Assembly (NCBI GenBank): GCA_900754755.1
Contig: CAAEEC010000077.1
Coordinates: 1 to 7,067 of the forward strand
From: Clostridia bacterium
GTDB taxonomy: Bacteria > Bacillota > Clostridia > Christensenellales > Aristaeellaceae
DNA: 7,067 nucleotides
Direction of reading: 5' to 3'
Shown: positions 1 through 5,867 of the stretch, in pieces
Numbering within the stretch: the stretch's first letter is position 1
Layout of the letters: every line of letters starts with the position of its first letter
Translations under genes and position numbers: made by a program
The notes under the pieces: model-generated
What the model was told of the DNA's origin: nothing
The model's input: the letters and a program-made list of their open reading frames with translations, nothing else
The model's database searches: none

Positions 1-78
1 ATGGCCAGTTAGGAAGTAAAAATTTTGTTTTTCGATAAATGATATATGTTTGGCAAAAAAGTTGAGATGATTCGGGTA

Positions 79-108
79 TTGACACATATGGATATAGCAA
101 GGTAAAAT
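79..108 (+). promoter_or_regulatory. Sigma-70/SigA-type promoter of the operon
   Basis: A perfect -35 hexamer TTGACA (79-84) is followed after 18 bases by TAAAAT (103-108), one mismatch from the TATAAT -10 consensus. Transcription would begin near 115, leaving a leader of about 90 bases before the first gene. It is the only convincing promoter in the window. All downstream genes are packed head to tail, so it probably drives all seven. The spacer is one base longer than the optimum of 17. Confidence 0.62.
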
Positions 109-123
109 ACTTTTCGTGGCTGG

Positions 124-141
124 AGTTAGTGTACATAAACT
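124..141. promoter_or_regulatory. Candidate operator: dyad AGTT-nn-TGTACA-nn-AACT
   Basis: This 18-base stretch is an imperfect palindrome centred between 132 and 133. The outer AGTT/AACT arms and the central TGTACA match symmetrically (14 of 18 bases). It has no loop, so it suits binding by a dimeric protein to DNA better than an RNA hairpin. It lies just after the predicted transcription start, a usual place for repressor binding. It does not match the Fur consensus well, so the regulator is unknown. A symmetry of this quality could arise by chance in a leader of this size. Confidence 0.35.
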
Positions 142-165
142 GACGCTGTTGCCGCACGGAAATTT

Positions 166-175
166 TTGCGCGCAA
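166..175. other. 10-bp perfect palindrome in the 5' leader
   Basis: TTGCGCGCAA is its own reverse complement. It is followed directly by GCGCG, so the RNA could also fold as CGCG-CAAG-CGCG (171-172 region onwards). It ends 16 bases before the ribosome site of the first gene. It may be a second protein site or a small leader stem, or it may be chance in GC-rich DNA. No known riboswitch class was recognised in the leader. Confidence 0.25.
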
Positions 176-191
176 GCGCGGGTAAAGAACT

Positions 192-198
192 AAGGAGG
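192..198 (+). promoter_or_regulatory. Perfect Shine-Dalgarno AAGGAGG for the binding-protein gene
   Basis: AAGGAGG lies 7 bases before the ATG at 206, an ideal match and spacing for strong initiation. It fixes the start of the first gene and fits the high protein demand usual for the binding protein of an ABC importer. Confidence 0.8.
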
Positions 199-205
199 CG
201 GGGAT

Positions 206-1213
206 ATGAATCAAACAAAAAATGTTGGGCTGCGTCGGATGGCGAGTGTTTTTTTGGCCGCGGTGTTGTTGACCGTTTTTGCGGCGTGCGCTGTGGCGGA
301 AGAGGAAACGGCGGCTCTGCCGGAAATCCCAGTGCTCGAGGATACGCGCCCGCTGGAAGCGGAAGAGTACACGTTCACCACGCTTAGTGGCGATAGCGTG
401 ACGTATAACCGCAATACGCGGCGCATCGTGGCGCTTTCCGGCGCGGGCGACCTGGCCGCCTTTGGCATCAAGCCCCTGGCCGTGCTGGCGGAGCAGGCGG
501 TATTGGATTCCTATCCCACGTTCTTCGAGGGCGTTTCCGTACTGGAATACTCGCAGCCCTTCAACCTGGAAGAAATCTTAAGCTACGAGCCGGAGCTGAT
601 CCTGGTCTATCAGCTGATGGAAGAAGAAAATATTGAGCAGCTGGAAAAGATCGCGCCGGTGATCCCGCTCTATCGCGAAAGCTTTGATTTTGCCGAGCGG
701 CTGGGCTATATTGGCGAAATCTTCGGCCTGGAGGAGCAGGCACAGGCGCTGATCGATTACGCTGCGCAGTTGCAGGAGAGTGCGCTAACTGCCATCAGCG
801 ATCTGGGCCTGAGCGATAAGACGGTTTCCGTGTTCTATTACATGGACGGCGTTTCCATTCCGCCGAGCGAATACTGGTATTTCAACAAGATTCTCTATGA
901 TTATCTGGGCATGGCCTATACGCAGGCGGCGCAGGATTTCCTCAGCGACCCGAACAACGGCCCCTTCACGCCCATCAGCAACGAACTGCTGGCAAACTAT
1001 GAGGGCGACCTCGTGCTGTACGCGGACATTATGGGCACGGGCGAGATTCCCGAGGCGCTCTCCACCAATCCCGGCTGGCAAAATCTTGCGGCCGTGAAGG
1101 AAGACCGCATTGGCGTGCTGGACGCGGTGCTCTACGCGGAGAAGGATGTTCTGTATCTCCGGGCGCAGTATGAGGGCATTCTCAGCGCGCTCGAGAAGGC
1201 GATGGGCGCATAA
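206..1213 (+). CDS. FecB/BtuF-type periplasmic-binding lipoprotein of a metal-chelate ABC importer
   Basis: This is a 335-residue protein of the class III substrate-binding family that captures ferric siderophores, haem or cobalamin outside the membrane and docks on the permease pair. Residues 1-31 form a signal peptide: basic residues K5, R10 and R11, a hydrophobic core 13-27, and a probable lipobox ending at C28 (FAAC). Phe at -3 is unusual, and AVA-EE at 29-33 could instead be a signal peptidase I site. The mature protein has the family pattern TRRIVALSGAGDLAAFGIKP (about 71-90), then NLEEIL with E122 or E123, and C-lobe ISNELL with E260. Acidic residues at these two places usually form salt bridges with the permeases. 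Length is normal for the family. The family assignment is secure. The ligand is not known, although the 'GAGDLAAFGIKP' style resembles iron-hydroxamate/citrate binders more than BtuF. Its TAA stop overlaps the next ATG by one base. Confidence 0.88.
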   Translation: MNQTKNVGLRRMASVFLAAVLLTVFAACAVAEEETAALPEIPVLEDTRPLEAEEYTFTTLSGDSVTYNRNTRRIVALSGAGDLAAFGIKPLAVLAEQAVLDSYPTFFEGVSVLEYSQPFNLEEILSYEPELILVYQLMEEENIEQLEKIAPVIPLYRESFDFAERLGYIGEIFGLEEQAQALIDYAAQLQESALTAISDLGLSDKTVSVFYYMDGVSIPPSEYWYFNKILYDYLGMAYTQAAQDFLSDPNNGPFTPISNELLANYEGDLVLYADIMGTGEIPEALSTNPGWQNLAAVKEDRIGVLDAVLYAEKDVLYLRAQYEGILSALEKAMGA

Positions 1214-2247
1214 TGCAGACCGTGGAGCAAACGGCGCGGCGCAGGAAGAGCAACGCCGAAAAGTTTCTCGTGTTGATGCTGGGCGGTGGGGTGATCCTTG
1301 CCGCCCTGTCCTTCCTTTTTTTGCGTTTTGGGGCGGAAAGCCTTTCGCTTTCCGATATCCTGAACGCCTTTTTCGCTTTTGACGAGGGCGAGTTCAAGCA
1401 TGTTATCGCGCGGGACATCCGCCTGCCGCGCCTGCTGGCGGATATTATCGTGGGCGTTTCGCTGGCAGTGGCGGGCGCGGTGATGCAGGGGAACACGAAA
1501 AATCCTATGGCGGATTCCGGCATCATGGGCATCAGCGCGGGTTCTGTGTTCGCCATCGTGCTGATGATGGCTTTCCTGCCGGATGCCTCCCGTCTGGAGC
1601 GCATTGGCTATTCCTGCCTGGGAGCGCTGGCGGCTACATTGCTCATCTATGGCGTGGCGCTGCTCGGGCACACGGGCCGCAGTGCCGACCGGATGGTGCT
1701 TTCCGGCATGGCGATATCCACGCTGTTCAGCTCGGTTTCCTCGGCGGTGATCCTCAAATCTGGCAACGTCAACGCGATGATGAAATACACGGCGGGCAGT
1801 TCCGCCAACACCATCTGGCTGGACGTGGGCCTCTCTGCGCCCTTTTTCGCCGCCGGGCTGATCGCCGCGCTGGTTATGGCGCGCTCGCTCACGATTATGG
1901 GCTTGGGCGACGAAGTTTCACGCGAGTTGGGCGCGAACACCCGGCTCATTCGCCTGGTGGGCACCATTGTGGTGCTGGTACTCAGCGCCATCGCGGTGAT
2001 CATCATCGGGCCCGTGGGCTATGTGGGCCTCATGGTGCCGCACATCGTGCGCCACATCGTGGGCACGGATTACCGGCTGATTTTGCCCTCCTGCGCGGTG
2101 CTCGGCGCGGTGTTGGTGGTGCTGGTGGATCTGCTGGCGCGCGTGATCATTGCACCGCTGGAATTCCCGGTGGGCATTCTCATCACCATGATCGGCGTGC
2201 CCTTCTTCATCTTTGTTTCGCGCAGGCAGCGGGGCACATTTTCGTGA
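1213..2247 (+). CDS. FecCD/BtuC-family permease, first subunit
   Basis: This 344-residue polytopic membrane protein forms one half of the channel of a type II ABC importer. A cytoplasmic, basic N-terminus (RRRK around 9-12) leads into a first membrane segment at about 18-38, followed by the alternating hydrophobic stretches of the ten-helix BtuC fold. Family hallmarks are LPRLLADIIVGVSLAVAGAVMQG near 72-94, the NPMADSGIMGISAG motif just after it, and GPVGYVGLMVPHIVRHIVGTD at about 266-286, the loop that contacts the ATPase. The C-terminus keeps FPVGILITMIGVPFF. The ATG overlaps the stop of the binding-protein gene (TAATG), so translation is probably coupled. It is close enough to the next permease to form a heterodimer with it rather than a homodimer. 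Substrate identity cannot be read from this sequence. Confidence 0.93.
   Translation: MQTVEQTARRRKSNAEKFLVLMLGGGVILAALSFLFLRFGAESLSLSDILNAFFAFDEGEFKHVIARDIRLPRLLADIIVGVSLAVAGAVMQGNTKNPMADSGIMGISAGSVFAIVLMMAFLPDASRLERIGYSCLGALAATLLIYGVALLGHTGRSADRMVLSGMAISTLFSSVSSAVILKSGNVNAMMKYTAGSSANTIWLDVGLSAPFFAAGLIAALVMARSLTIMGLGDEVSRELGANTRLIRLVGTIVVLVLSAIAVIIIGPVGYVGLMVPHIVRHIVGTDYRLILPSCAVLGAVLVVLVDLLARVIIAPLEFPVGILITMIGVPFFIFVSRRQRGTFS
1334..1354 (+). other. 8-bp perfect stem-loop inside the first permease gene
   Basis: CGGAAAGC (1334-1341) and GCTTTCCG (1347-1354) are exact complements around the 5-base loop CTTTC. The hairpin lies about 120 bases beyond the end of the binding-protein gene. It has no T-run after it, so it is not a standard terminator. 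It could act as an mRNA stabiliser or processing stop that raises binding-protein levels, but chance pairing in coding DNA is possible. Confidence 0.35.
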
Positions 2248-2261
2248 TGCGGGAAAGGCGC

Positions 2262-2269
2262 GGGGGAAA
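2262..2269 (+). promoter_or_regulatory. Ribosome site supporting the start of the second permease at 2274
   Basis: GGGGGAAA lies 4 bases upstream of ATG 2274 and resembles the GGAGG core. The alternative starts, GTG 2244 and ATG 2247, overlap the previous stop (GTGATG) but have only a weak GGGG 12 bases upstream. The coupled start at 2247 remains possible and would add nine residues. Confidence 0.45.
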
Positions 2270-2273
2270 TACG

Positions 2274-3296
2274 ATGCAAATGGTTCAAAAAAGGGAAAAG
2301 GTATCCCCGCTCCGGCGCGGGGTGTATCGCAATCTTTGGTTGCTGGCGCTGCTCGCGGCGGTGTTCCTGCTGGGCTGCAACACGGGGCAATACCGTGTCG
2401 CGCCGCTGGAAGTGTTCTGGACGCTGCTGGGCAAGGGCTCGCCCACGGCGCAACTGGTGCTGATCGAGTTCCGCCTGCCGCGGCTGTGCCTGGCGGCGAT
2501 GGTCGGCCTGGGCATGGGCATGTCCGGCGTGATCATGCAGGATCTGCTGCACAACGACCTGGCTTCCCCGGGTACGCTGGGCGTGAGCGCCGGGTCGGGC
2601 CTGTTCGTTACGCTATATGCGGCGTTTTTCAGTTCACAGCGGGGCATGGCGCTGATGTTGCCCGTGCTGGCCATGGCTGGCGGGCTGGTTTCCGCGGGGC
2701 TGATCTTTTTGCTGGGCGCCAACCGGCGCAAGCCGCTGCAGCCCACCCGGCTGATTATGACGGGCGTGGCCATGAGCAGTGCATATGGCGCGTTTGGCAC
2801 GTTCCTCACCCTGCTCATCGATGAAAACCGGCTGGAATTTTTGCAGCGCTGGCAGTCGGGCGAGCTGTGGGGCACGCAGTGGAATTACATTGCCATTTTT
2901 GGCGTGTGGCTGCTCGTATTTTTGGTGTTGACTTACAGGCAAAGCTACGTGCTCAACGTCATTAACATCGGGTACGACGTGGCGCGCGGGCTGGGCGTGA
3001 ACGTGGGGCGGCAATTTGTGTTTTTATCGTTTTGCGCGGTGGCGTTGTCCTCCTCCTCGGTGGCCTTTGGCGGGAATTTCTTTTTTCTGGGGCTGATCGG
3101 CCCGCACATCGCCCGCCGCCTCGTGGGCACGGACGCGCGCGTGCTCCTTCCAGCTTCCGGCATCGTGGCTGGCATCATCGTGATGCTGGCGGACATGCTG
3201 GTGCAGGGCATCAGCCTGTTTGCCAACATTCCCACGGGGATCATCGTTTCCGTGCTTTCGGTGCCGTATTTTCTGTACCTTCTGATCAAATCGTAG
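2274..3296 (+). CDS. FecCD/BtuC-family permease, second subunit
   Basis: This is a 340-residue membrane protein from the chosen start (349 from the coupled ATG at 2247), homologous to the preceding permease and presumably its heterodimer partner. A basic N-terminus (KREK, RR) precedes membrane segment 1 at about 20-35. Then come [22 protein letters not shown], a variant of the family's second-helix motif, and [20 protein letters not shown], the conserved helix-turn region where the first permease has [32 protein letters not shown] starts near residue 270 and is the ATPase-contacting loop, and [15 protein letters not shown] closes the protein. It differs from permease 1 in having an insertion around the middle loops ([15 protein letters not shown]). 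Paired unequal permeases are typical of FepDG/FecCD siderophore systems, whereas BtuC is a homodimer. That slightly favours a siderophore-type ligand. Confidence 0.92.
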   Translation: MQMVQKREKVSPLRRGVYRNLWLLALLAAVFLLGCNTGQYRVAPLEVFWTLLGKGSPTAQLVLIEFRLPRLCLAAMVGLGMGMSGVIMQDLLHNDLASPGTLGVSAGSGLFVTLYAAFFSSQRGMALMLPVLAMAGGLVSAGLIFLLGANRRKPLQPTRLIMTGVAMSSAYGAFGTFLTLLIDENRLEFLQRWQSGELWGTQWNYIAIFGVWLLVFLVLTYRQSYVLNVINIGYDVARGLGVNVGRQFVFLSFCAVALSSSSVAFGGNFFFLGLIGPHIARRLVGTDARVLLPASGIVAGIIVMLADMLVQGISLFANIPTGIIVSVLSVPYFLYLLIKS

Positions 3297-3299
3297 AGG

Positions 3300-3311
3300 A
3301 CGATATATCGT
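3300..3311. other. 12-bp perfect palindrome between ribosome site and ATPase start
   Basis: ACGATATATCGT is its own reverse complement and fills exactly the gap between AGAGGA (3295-3300) and ATG 3312. The ribosome site therefore sits about 11 bases from the ATG, longer than ideal. A 12-mer palindrome is expected once or twice by chance in 7 kb, so only its position is notable. Confidence 0.3.
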
Positions 3312-4115
3312 ATGAACAGCATTGTAACGCGCCGGCTGAAGGTCGGCTACGACGGAGTGATCATCGTGCCGGGGTTCGATGTGGAACTGCGCAAGGGCAA
3401 GATCACTTCTATCATCGGGGCCAACGGCTGTGGCAAATCCACCGTGCTCAAGGCGATCGGGCGCATTCTGCCTGCCGAGGGCGGGACGGTCATCGTGAAC
3501 GATGTGGACATCAAAACGATGAAGAGCCGGGATGTGGCCAAGTGGCTGGCCATCCTGCCGCAGACGCCCACCGCGCCCGGCACGCTCACCTGCGAAGAAT
3601 TGGTCGCTTACGGCCGCTATCCTTATCAGAAGGGCATGGGCCGGTTGACGAAGGAGGACAGGGACGTCGTCTCCTGGGCGTTGGAGGCCACGGGCATGCT
3701 CGAATTCCGCCAGCGCGAAATCGCCTGCCTGTCGGGCGGGCAGCGCCAGCGCGTGTGGGTGGCCATGGCGCTCGCCCAGCAGACGAATATCGTGCTGCTC
3801 GACGAGCCGACCACCTATCTGGATCTGTCCCACCAGCTGGAAGTGCTGGAAATTTTGAAGCATCTCAACCGCGAACAGGGCACGACCATCGTGATGGTGC
3901 TGCACGATCTCAACCTCGCCTCGCGCTATTCGGATTACCTGCTCGCCATGAAGGATGGGCAAATCGCCCGCTATGGCACACCCGAGGAAGTGATGACCCG
4001 CGATGTGCTCGCCGAGTGTTTTTTCATCGATGGCGACGTGGTGACCGACCGGCGCAGCGGCAAGCCCGTTTGCCTGTCTTACGATCTGCTGGCGGCAAAG
4101 GAGGGCAGGGTATGA
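3312..4115 (+). CDS. FecE/FhuC/BtuD-type ABC transporter ATPase
   Basis: This 267-residue cytoplasmic ATPase powers the importer as a homodimer under the two permeases. All catalytic motifs are intact: Walker [10 protein letters not shown] (36-44), Q-loop Q84, signature LSGGQRQR (140-147), Walker [13 protein letters not shown] (160-171) with catalytic E165, and switch histidine H198 (VLHDLNLA). The segment [12 protein letters not shown] (about 96-106) after the Q-loop is typical of the siderophore/cobalamin subfamily. Length is usual for the family. The gene begins 15 bases after the permease stop with an AGAGGA site. Its end overlaps the NifH-like gene by 4 bases (ATGA), so importer and reductase are translationally linked. 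I leave the symbol empty because the substrate is unknown. Confidence 0.95.
   Translation: MNSIVTRRLKVGYDGVIIVPGFDVELRKGKITSIIGANGCGKSTVLKAIGRILPAEGGTVIVNDVDIKTMKSRDVAKWLAILPQTPTAPGTLTCEELVAYGRYPYQKGMGRLTKEDRDVVSWALEATGMLEFRQREIACLSGGQRQRVWVAMALAQQTNIVLLDEPTTYLDLSHQLEVLEILKHLNREQGTTIVMVLHDLNLASRYSDYLLAMKDGQIARYGTPEEVMTRDVLAECFFIDGDVVTDRRSGKPVCLSYDLLAAKEGRV
4098..4104 (+). promoter_or_regulatory. Perfect Shine-Dalgarno AAGGAGG for the NifH-like gene
   Basis: AAGGAGG lies inside the end of the ATPase gene, exactly 7 bases before ATG 4112. It decides the start of the NifH-like gene, because the same reading frame stays open far upstream (to 3032) across the ATPase gene, where it encodes nothing family-like. 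The only other AAGGAGG site at this spacing is that of the first gene. Confidence 0.85.
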
Positions 4116-4855
4116 AGAAAATCGCCTTTTACGGCAAGGGCGGCATTGGCAAATCGACTACGGTATCCAATCTGGCCAGCGCGCTCGCGCGCCAGGGGTA
4201 TCGCGTGTTTCAAATCGGCTGCGATCCCAAGGCGGATTCCACGGTCAATCACAACGGCGGCGAGCGCATCCCCACGATTTTGGATGTCGTGCGCCAGGGC
4301 GGTGGAGACGATGAGCGCGATTTTCTGCGCATCAGTCCTTCCGGCGTGTATTGCATGGAAGCGGGTGGCCCATTGCCTGGCACCGGCTGCGCGGGCCGGG
4401 GCATCATCGCCGCGTTTGAAAAGCTGGATGAACTGGACGTGTACGAAAAATACCGGCCGGATTTCGTGCTGTACGACGTGCTGGGCGACGTCGTGTGCGG
4501 GGGATTCGCCATGCCGCTGCGCAGCGGCTATGCGGACGAACTGTATATCGTGACATCGGGCGAAATGATGTCTTTGTATGCCGCGAGCAACATCGCCCAG
4601 GCCGTGCGCAACCTGCGCGCCTCCGGCTGCGCGAAGCTAAAGGGGCTGATCCTCAACAAAAAGAACATTGAGGCGGAGGAGGAGCTTGCCGAAAAGGCCG
4701 CCCGCGAAATGGAAACGGAAATCGCCTTCATTCTGCCGCGCGACCCGATGGTGCAGCGGGCGGAAGCGCTGCGCAAGACCGTAGTGGACGCGTTCCCCGA
4801 TTGCGAAATGAGCGGCCTGTATGCGCGGCTGGCGGAAAGGATTGCCCATGCCTGA
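4112..4855 (+). CDS. NifH/BchL/CfbC-family iron protein (ATP-dependent [4Fe-4S] reductase component)
   Basis: This 247-residue protein is a member of the nitrogenase iron-protein superfamily. As a homodimer it would hold one [4Fe-4S] cluster between subunits and pass electrons to a component-1 partner as it hydrolyses ATP. Visible motifs: P-loop GKGGIGKST (8-16), switch I DPKADST (38-44) with D38 and D42, cluster ligand C93 in [10 protein letters not shown] (R96 matches the arginine that is ADP-ribosylated in some NifH), and switch II plus second ligand [14 protein letters not shown] (122-135) with D126 and C129. The conserved [10 protein letters not shown] follows later. It is about 30-45 residues shorter than typical NifH, mainly through a missing C-terminal tail. 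No ferredoxin or flavodoxin gene is nearby, so the electron donor is encoded elsewhere. It overlaps the ATPase by 4 bp and the next gene by 8 bp. Not called nifH, because the partners are not NifDK. Confidence 0.93.
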   Translation: MKKIAFYGKGGIGKSTTVSNLASALARQGYRVFQIGCDPKADSTVNHNGGERIPTILDVVRQGGGDDERDFLRISPSGVYCMEAGGPLPGTGCAGRGIIAAFEKLDELDVYEKYRPDFVLYDVLGDVVCGGFAMPLRSGYADELYIVTSGEMMSLYAASNIAQAVRNLRASGCAKLKGLILNKKNIEAEEELAEKAAREMETEIAFILPRDPMVQRAEALRKTVVDAFPDCEMSGLYARLAERIAHA

Positions 4856-5867
4856 TTTTGTGCCCGTGAAAGCGCTCAAAAAAGAGCCGCTGCGCGCTTC
4901 CTGCGCGATTGACTGCGCGCAGCATTGCCCGATGGATATCCTGCTGGAAGAACTCCACGAAATGGGCGATGTGGATGTGCTGGTGGTGGGCGTGGGGGAA
5001 TGCGCCTATTATTCGCGCAAAATGCCCTTTTCCGGTGGGCGGCGCAACTGGGCGTACCAGCTGGAGGACCGGGAAATCATTTTTGGCGAGCTGTCCGGTC
5101 TGGACGCGGCGCTCGCTCGCCTGGCGGAAGACAACCGCGCTGCGGTGTGCATTTCCACCTGCGTTCCTTCCATCATGCACCTGGCGGTGCCGGAACTGAT
5201 TGCCCGGAAATATCCCTCGGTGGCGTGCGTCGAAGCGCCGTCGTTTCAGGGGATTTCGCCCACGGATTCTTTGGAAACGCTGTATTGCGCCCTGTTGGCG
5301 GGCGCGCCCGCCGGGCAGGATGCCGGCGTGGCTGTGTGGGATGAAGCACCCGCCGGATTGGCGGCCCTCAGGGAACGCCTGCGAGCGGGAGTGCATATCG
5401 TGCGTTCTCGCAGGTTTTTGGGCCTGTTGCGCGAGCGCGAACGTGCGGGCGCAGGCGTGTGGCTCGACGATTACAGTTTTCATCCCCTCGATTGGTATGC
5501 GCGGCACGCGCAGACGCTGCGCCTGCCGGGCGGGACGCTGGAAGCCATGGACGCGCTTACGCGCGCGCTGGCGGCCCGGGGCCCTCTCGCTCTGCGCGGT
5601 CCGTTCGCCTATGAATTTGCGCTGTATCTATGCCATGCGGGCGCGCAGGTTCGCCGGGTGAGCTTTGGCGATTTTCACAGGTATGCCTATGAGCGTTGCC
5701 TGAAATTGCCGGAGGGGATTCTCGTTTGCCCGGAAAACGGCGCGCTCGAGGCCGTGCCGGGCGAAACGGCGCTGGATTTTACCCCGGATTCTGAGGAAAT
5801 TGCGCGCTTGCGCGGGAGCGGGCGGCTGCTCTTTTTGCTGCGGCGCGCGGAGGAAATATGCCACTGA
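4848..5867 (+). CDS. Nitrogenase component-1-like subunit carrying the three cluster cysteines (NifD/BchN-like)
   Basis: This 339-residue protein belongs to the oxidoreductase/nitrogenase component-1 superfamily. ATG 4848 is chosen because AAAGGA lies 7 bases upstream; an in-frame ATG at 4821 has no such site. By eye alignment with NifD, the N-terminal [11 protein letters not shown] (C19, C23, C27) takes the place of the first P-cluster cysteine region. [14 protein letters not shown] (C52) matches NifD GPVGCGQY, FGELSGL (79-85) matches FGGDKKL, and [10 protein letters not shown] (C105) matches SECPIGLIGDDI. The middle domain is eroded and Arg/Ala-rich. A last Rossmann-like domain is recognisable at [19 protein letters not shown]. 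The chain is far shorter than NifD (about 480) and shorter than BchN (about 420). The NifD cofactor ligands (Cys275, His442 contexts) are not recognisable. It probably pairs with the next gene product to hold one [4Fe-4S] cluster. Superfamily is fairly certain; function unknown. Confidence 0.8.
   Translation: MPDFVPVKALKKEPLRASCAIDCAQHCPMDILLEELHEMGDVDVLVVGVGECAYYSRKMPFSGGRRNWAYQLEDREIIFGELSGLDAALARLAEDNRAAVCISTCVPSIMHLAVPELIARKYPSVACVEAPSFQGISPTDSLETLYCALLAGAPAGQDAGVAVWDEAPAGLAALRERLRAGVHIVRSRRFLGLLRERERAGAGVWLDDYSFHPLDWYARHAQTLRLPGGTLEAMDALTRALAARGPLALRGPFAYEFALYLCHAGAQVRRVSFGDFHRYAYERCLKLPEGILVCPENGALEAVPGETALDFTPDSEEIARLRGSGRLLFLLRRAEEICH
5849..5857 (+). promoter_or_regulatory. Ribosome site GGAGGAAAT inside the upstream gene
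   Basis: GGAGG (5849-5853) is followed after 4 bases by ATG 5858, ten bases before the previous gene ends. Site and overlap together fix the start of the last gene and make coupled translation of the two component-1 subunits likely, as expected for an equimolar pair. Confidence 0.7.

Noticed and set aside
1..60. Fur box or a second promoter in the AT-rich start of the window
   Set aside because: GATAAATGATATAT resembles half of a Fur site but lacks the matching other half, and no -35/-10 pair with acceptable spacing was found.
109..205. Cobalamin or other metabolite riboswitch in the leader
   Set aside because: The leader is only about 90 bases and shows none of the conserved segments of the cobalamin class or another known class I could recognise.
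3024..3962. 312-codon open frame on the minus strand
   Set aside because: It is antisense to the permease and ATPase genes, has a low-complexity His/Arg/Gln-rich translation, no ribosome site and no motif. Long antisense frames are expected in GC-rich coding DNA.
3032..4111. Long open frame running in phase upstream of the NifH-like gene, across the ATPase gene
   Set aside because: It overlaps the well-supported ATPase in another frame, its translation is Arg/Ala/Gly/His-rich with no family motif, and a perfect ribosome site at 4098-4104 sets the start at 4112. It is not a fusion protein.
4728..5507. 259-codon open frame on the minus strand, and a similar one at 6137-6901
   Set aside because: Both are antisense shadows of the component-1 genes with atypical composition and no recognisable domain.
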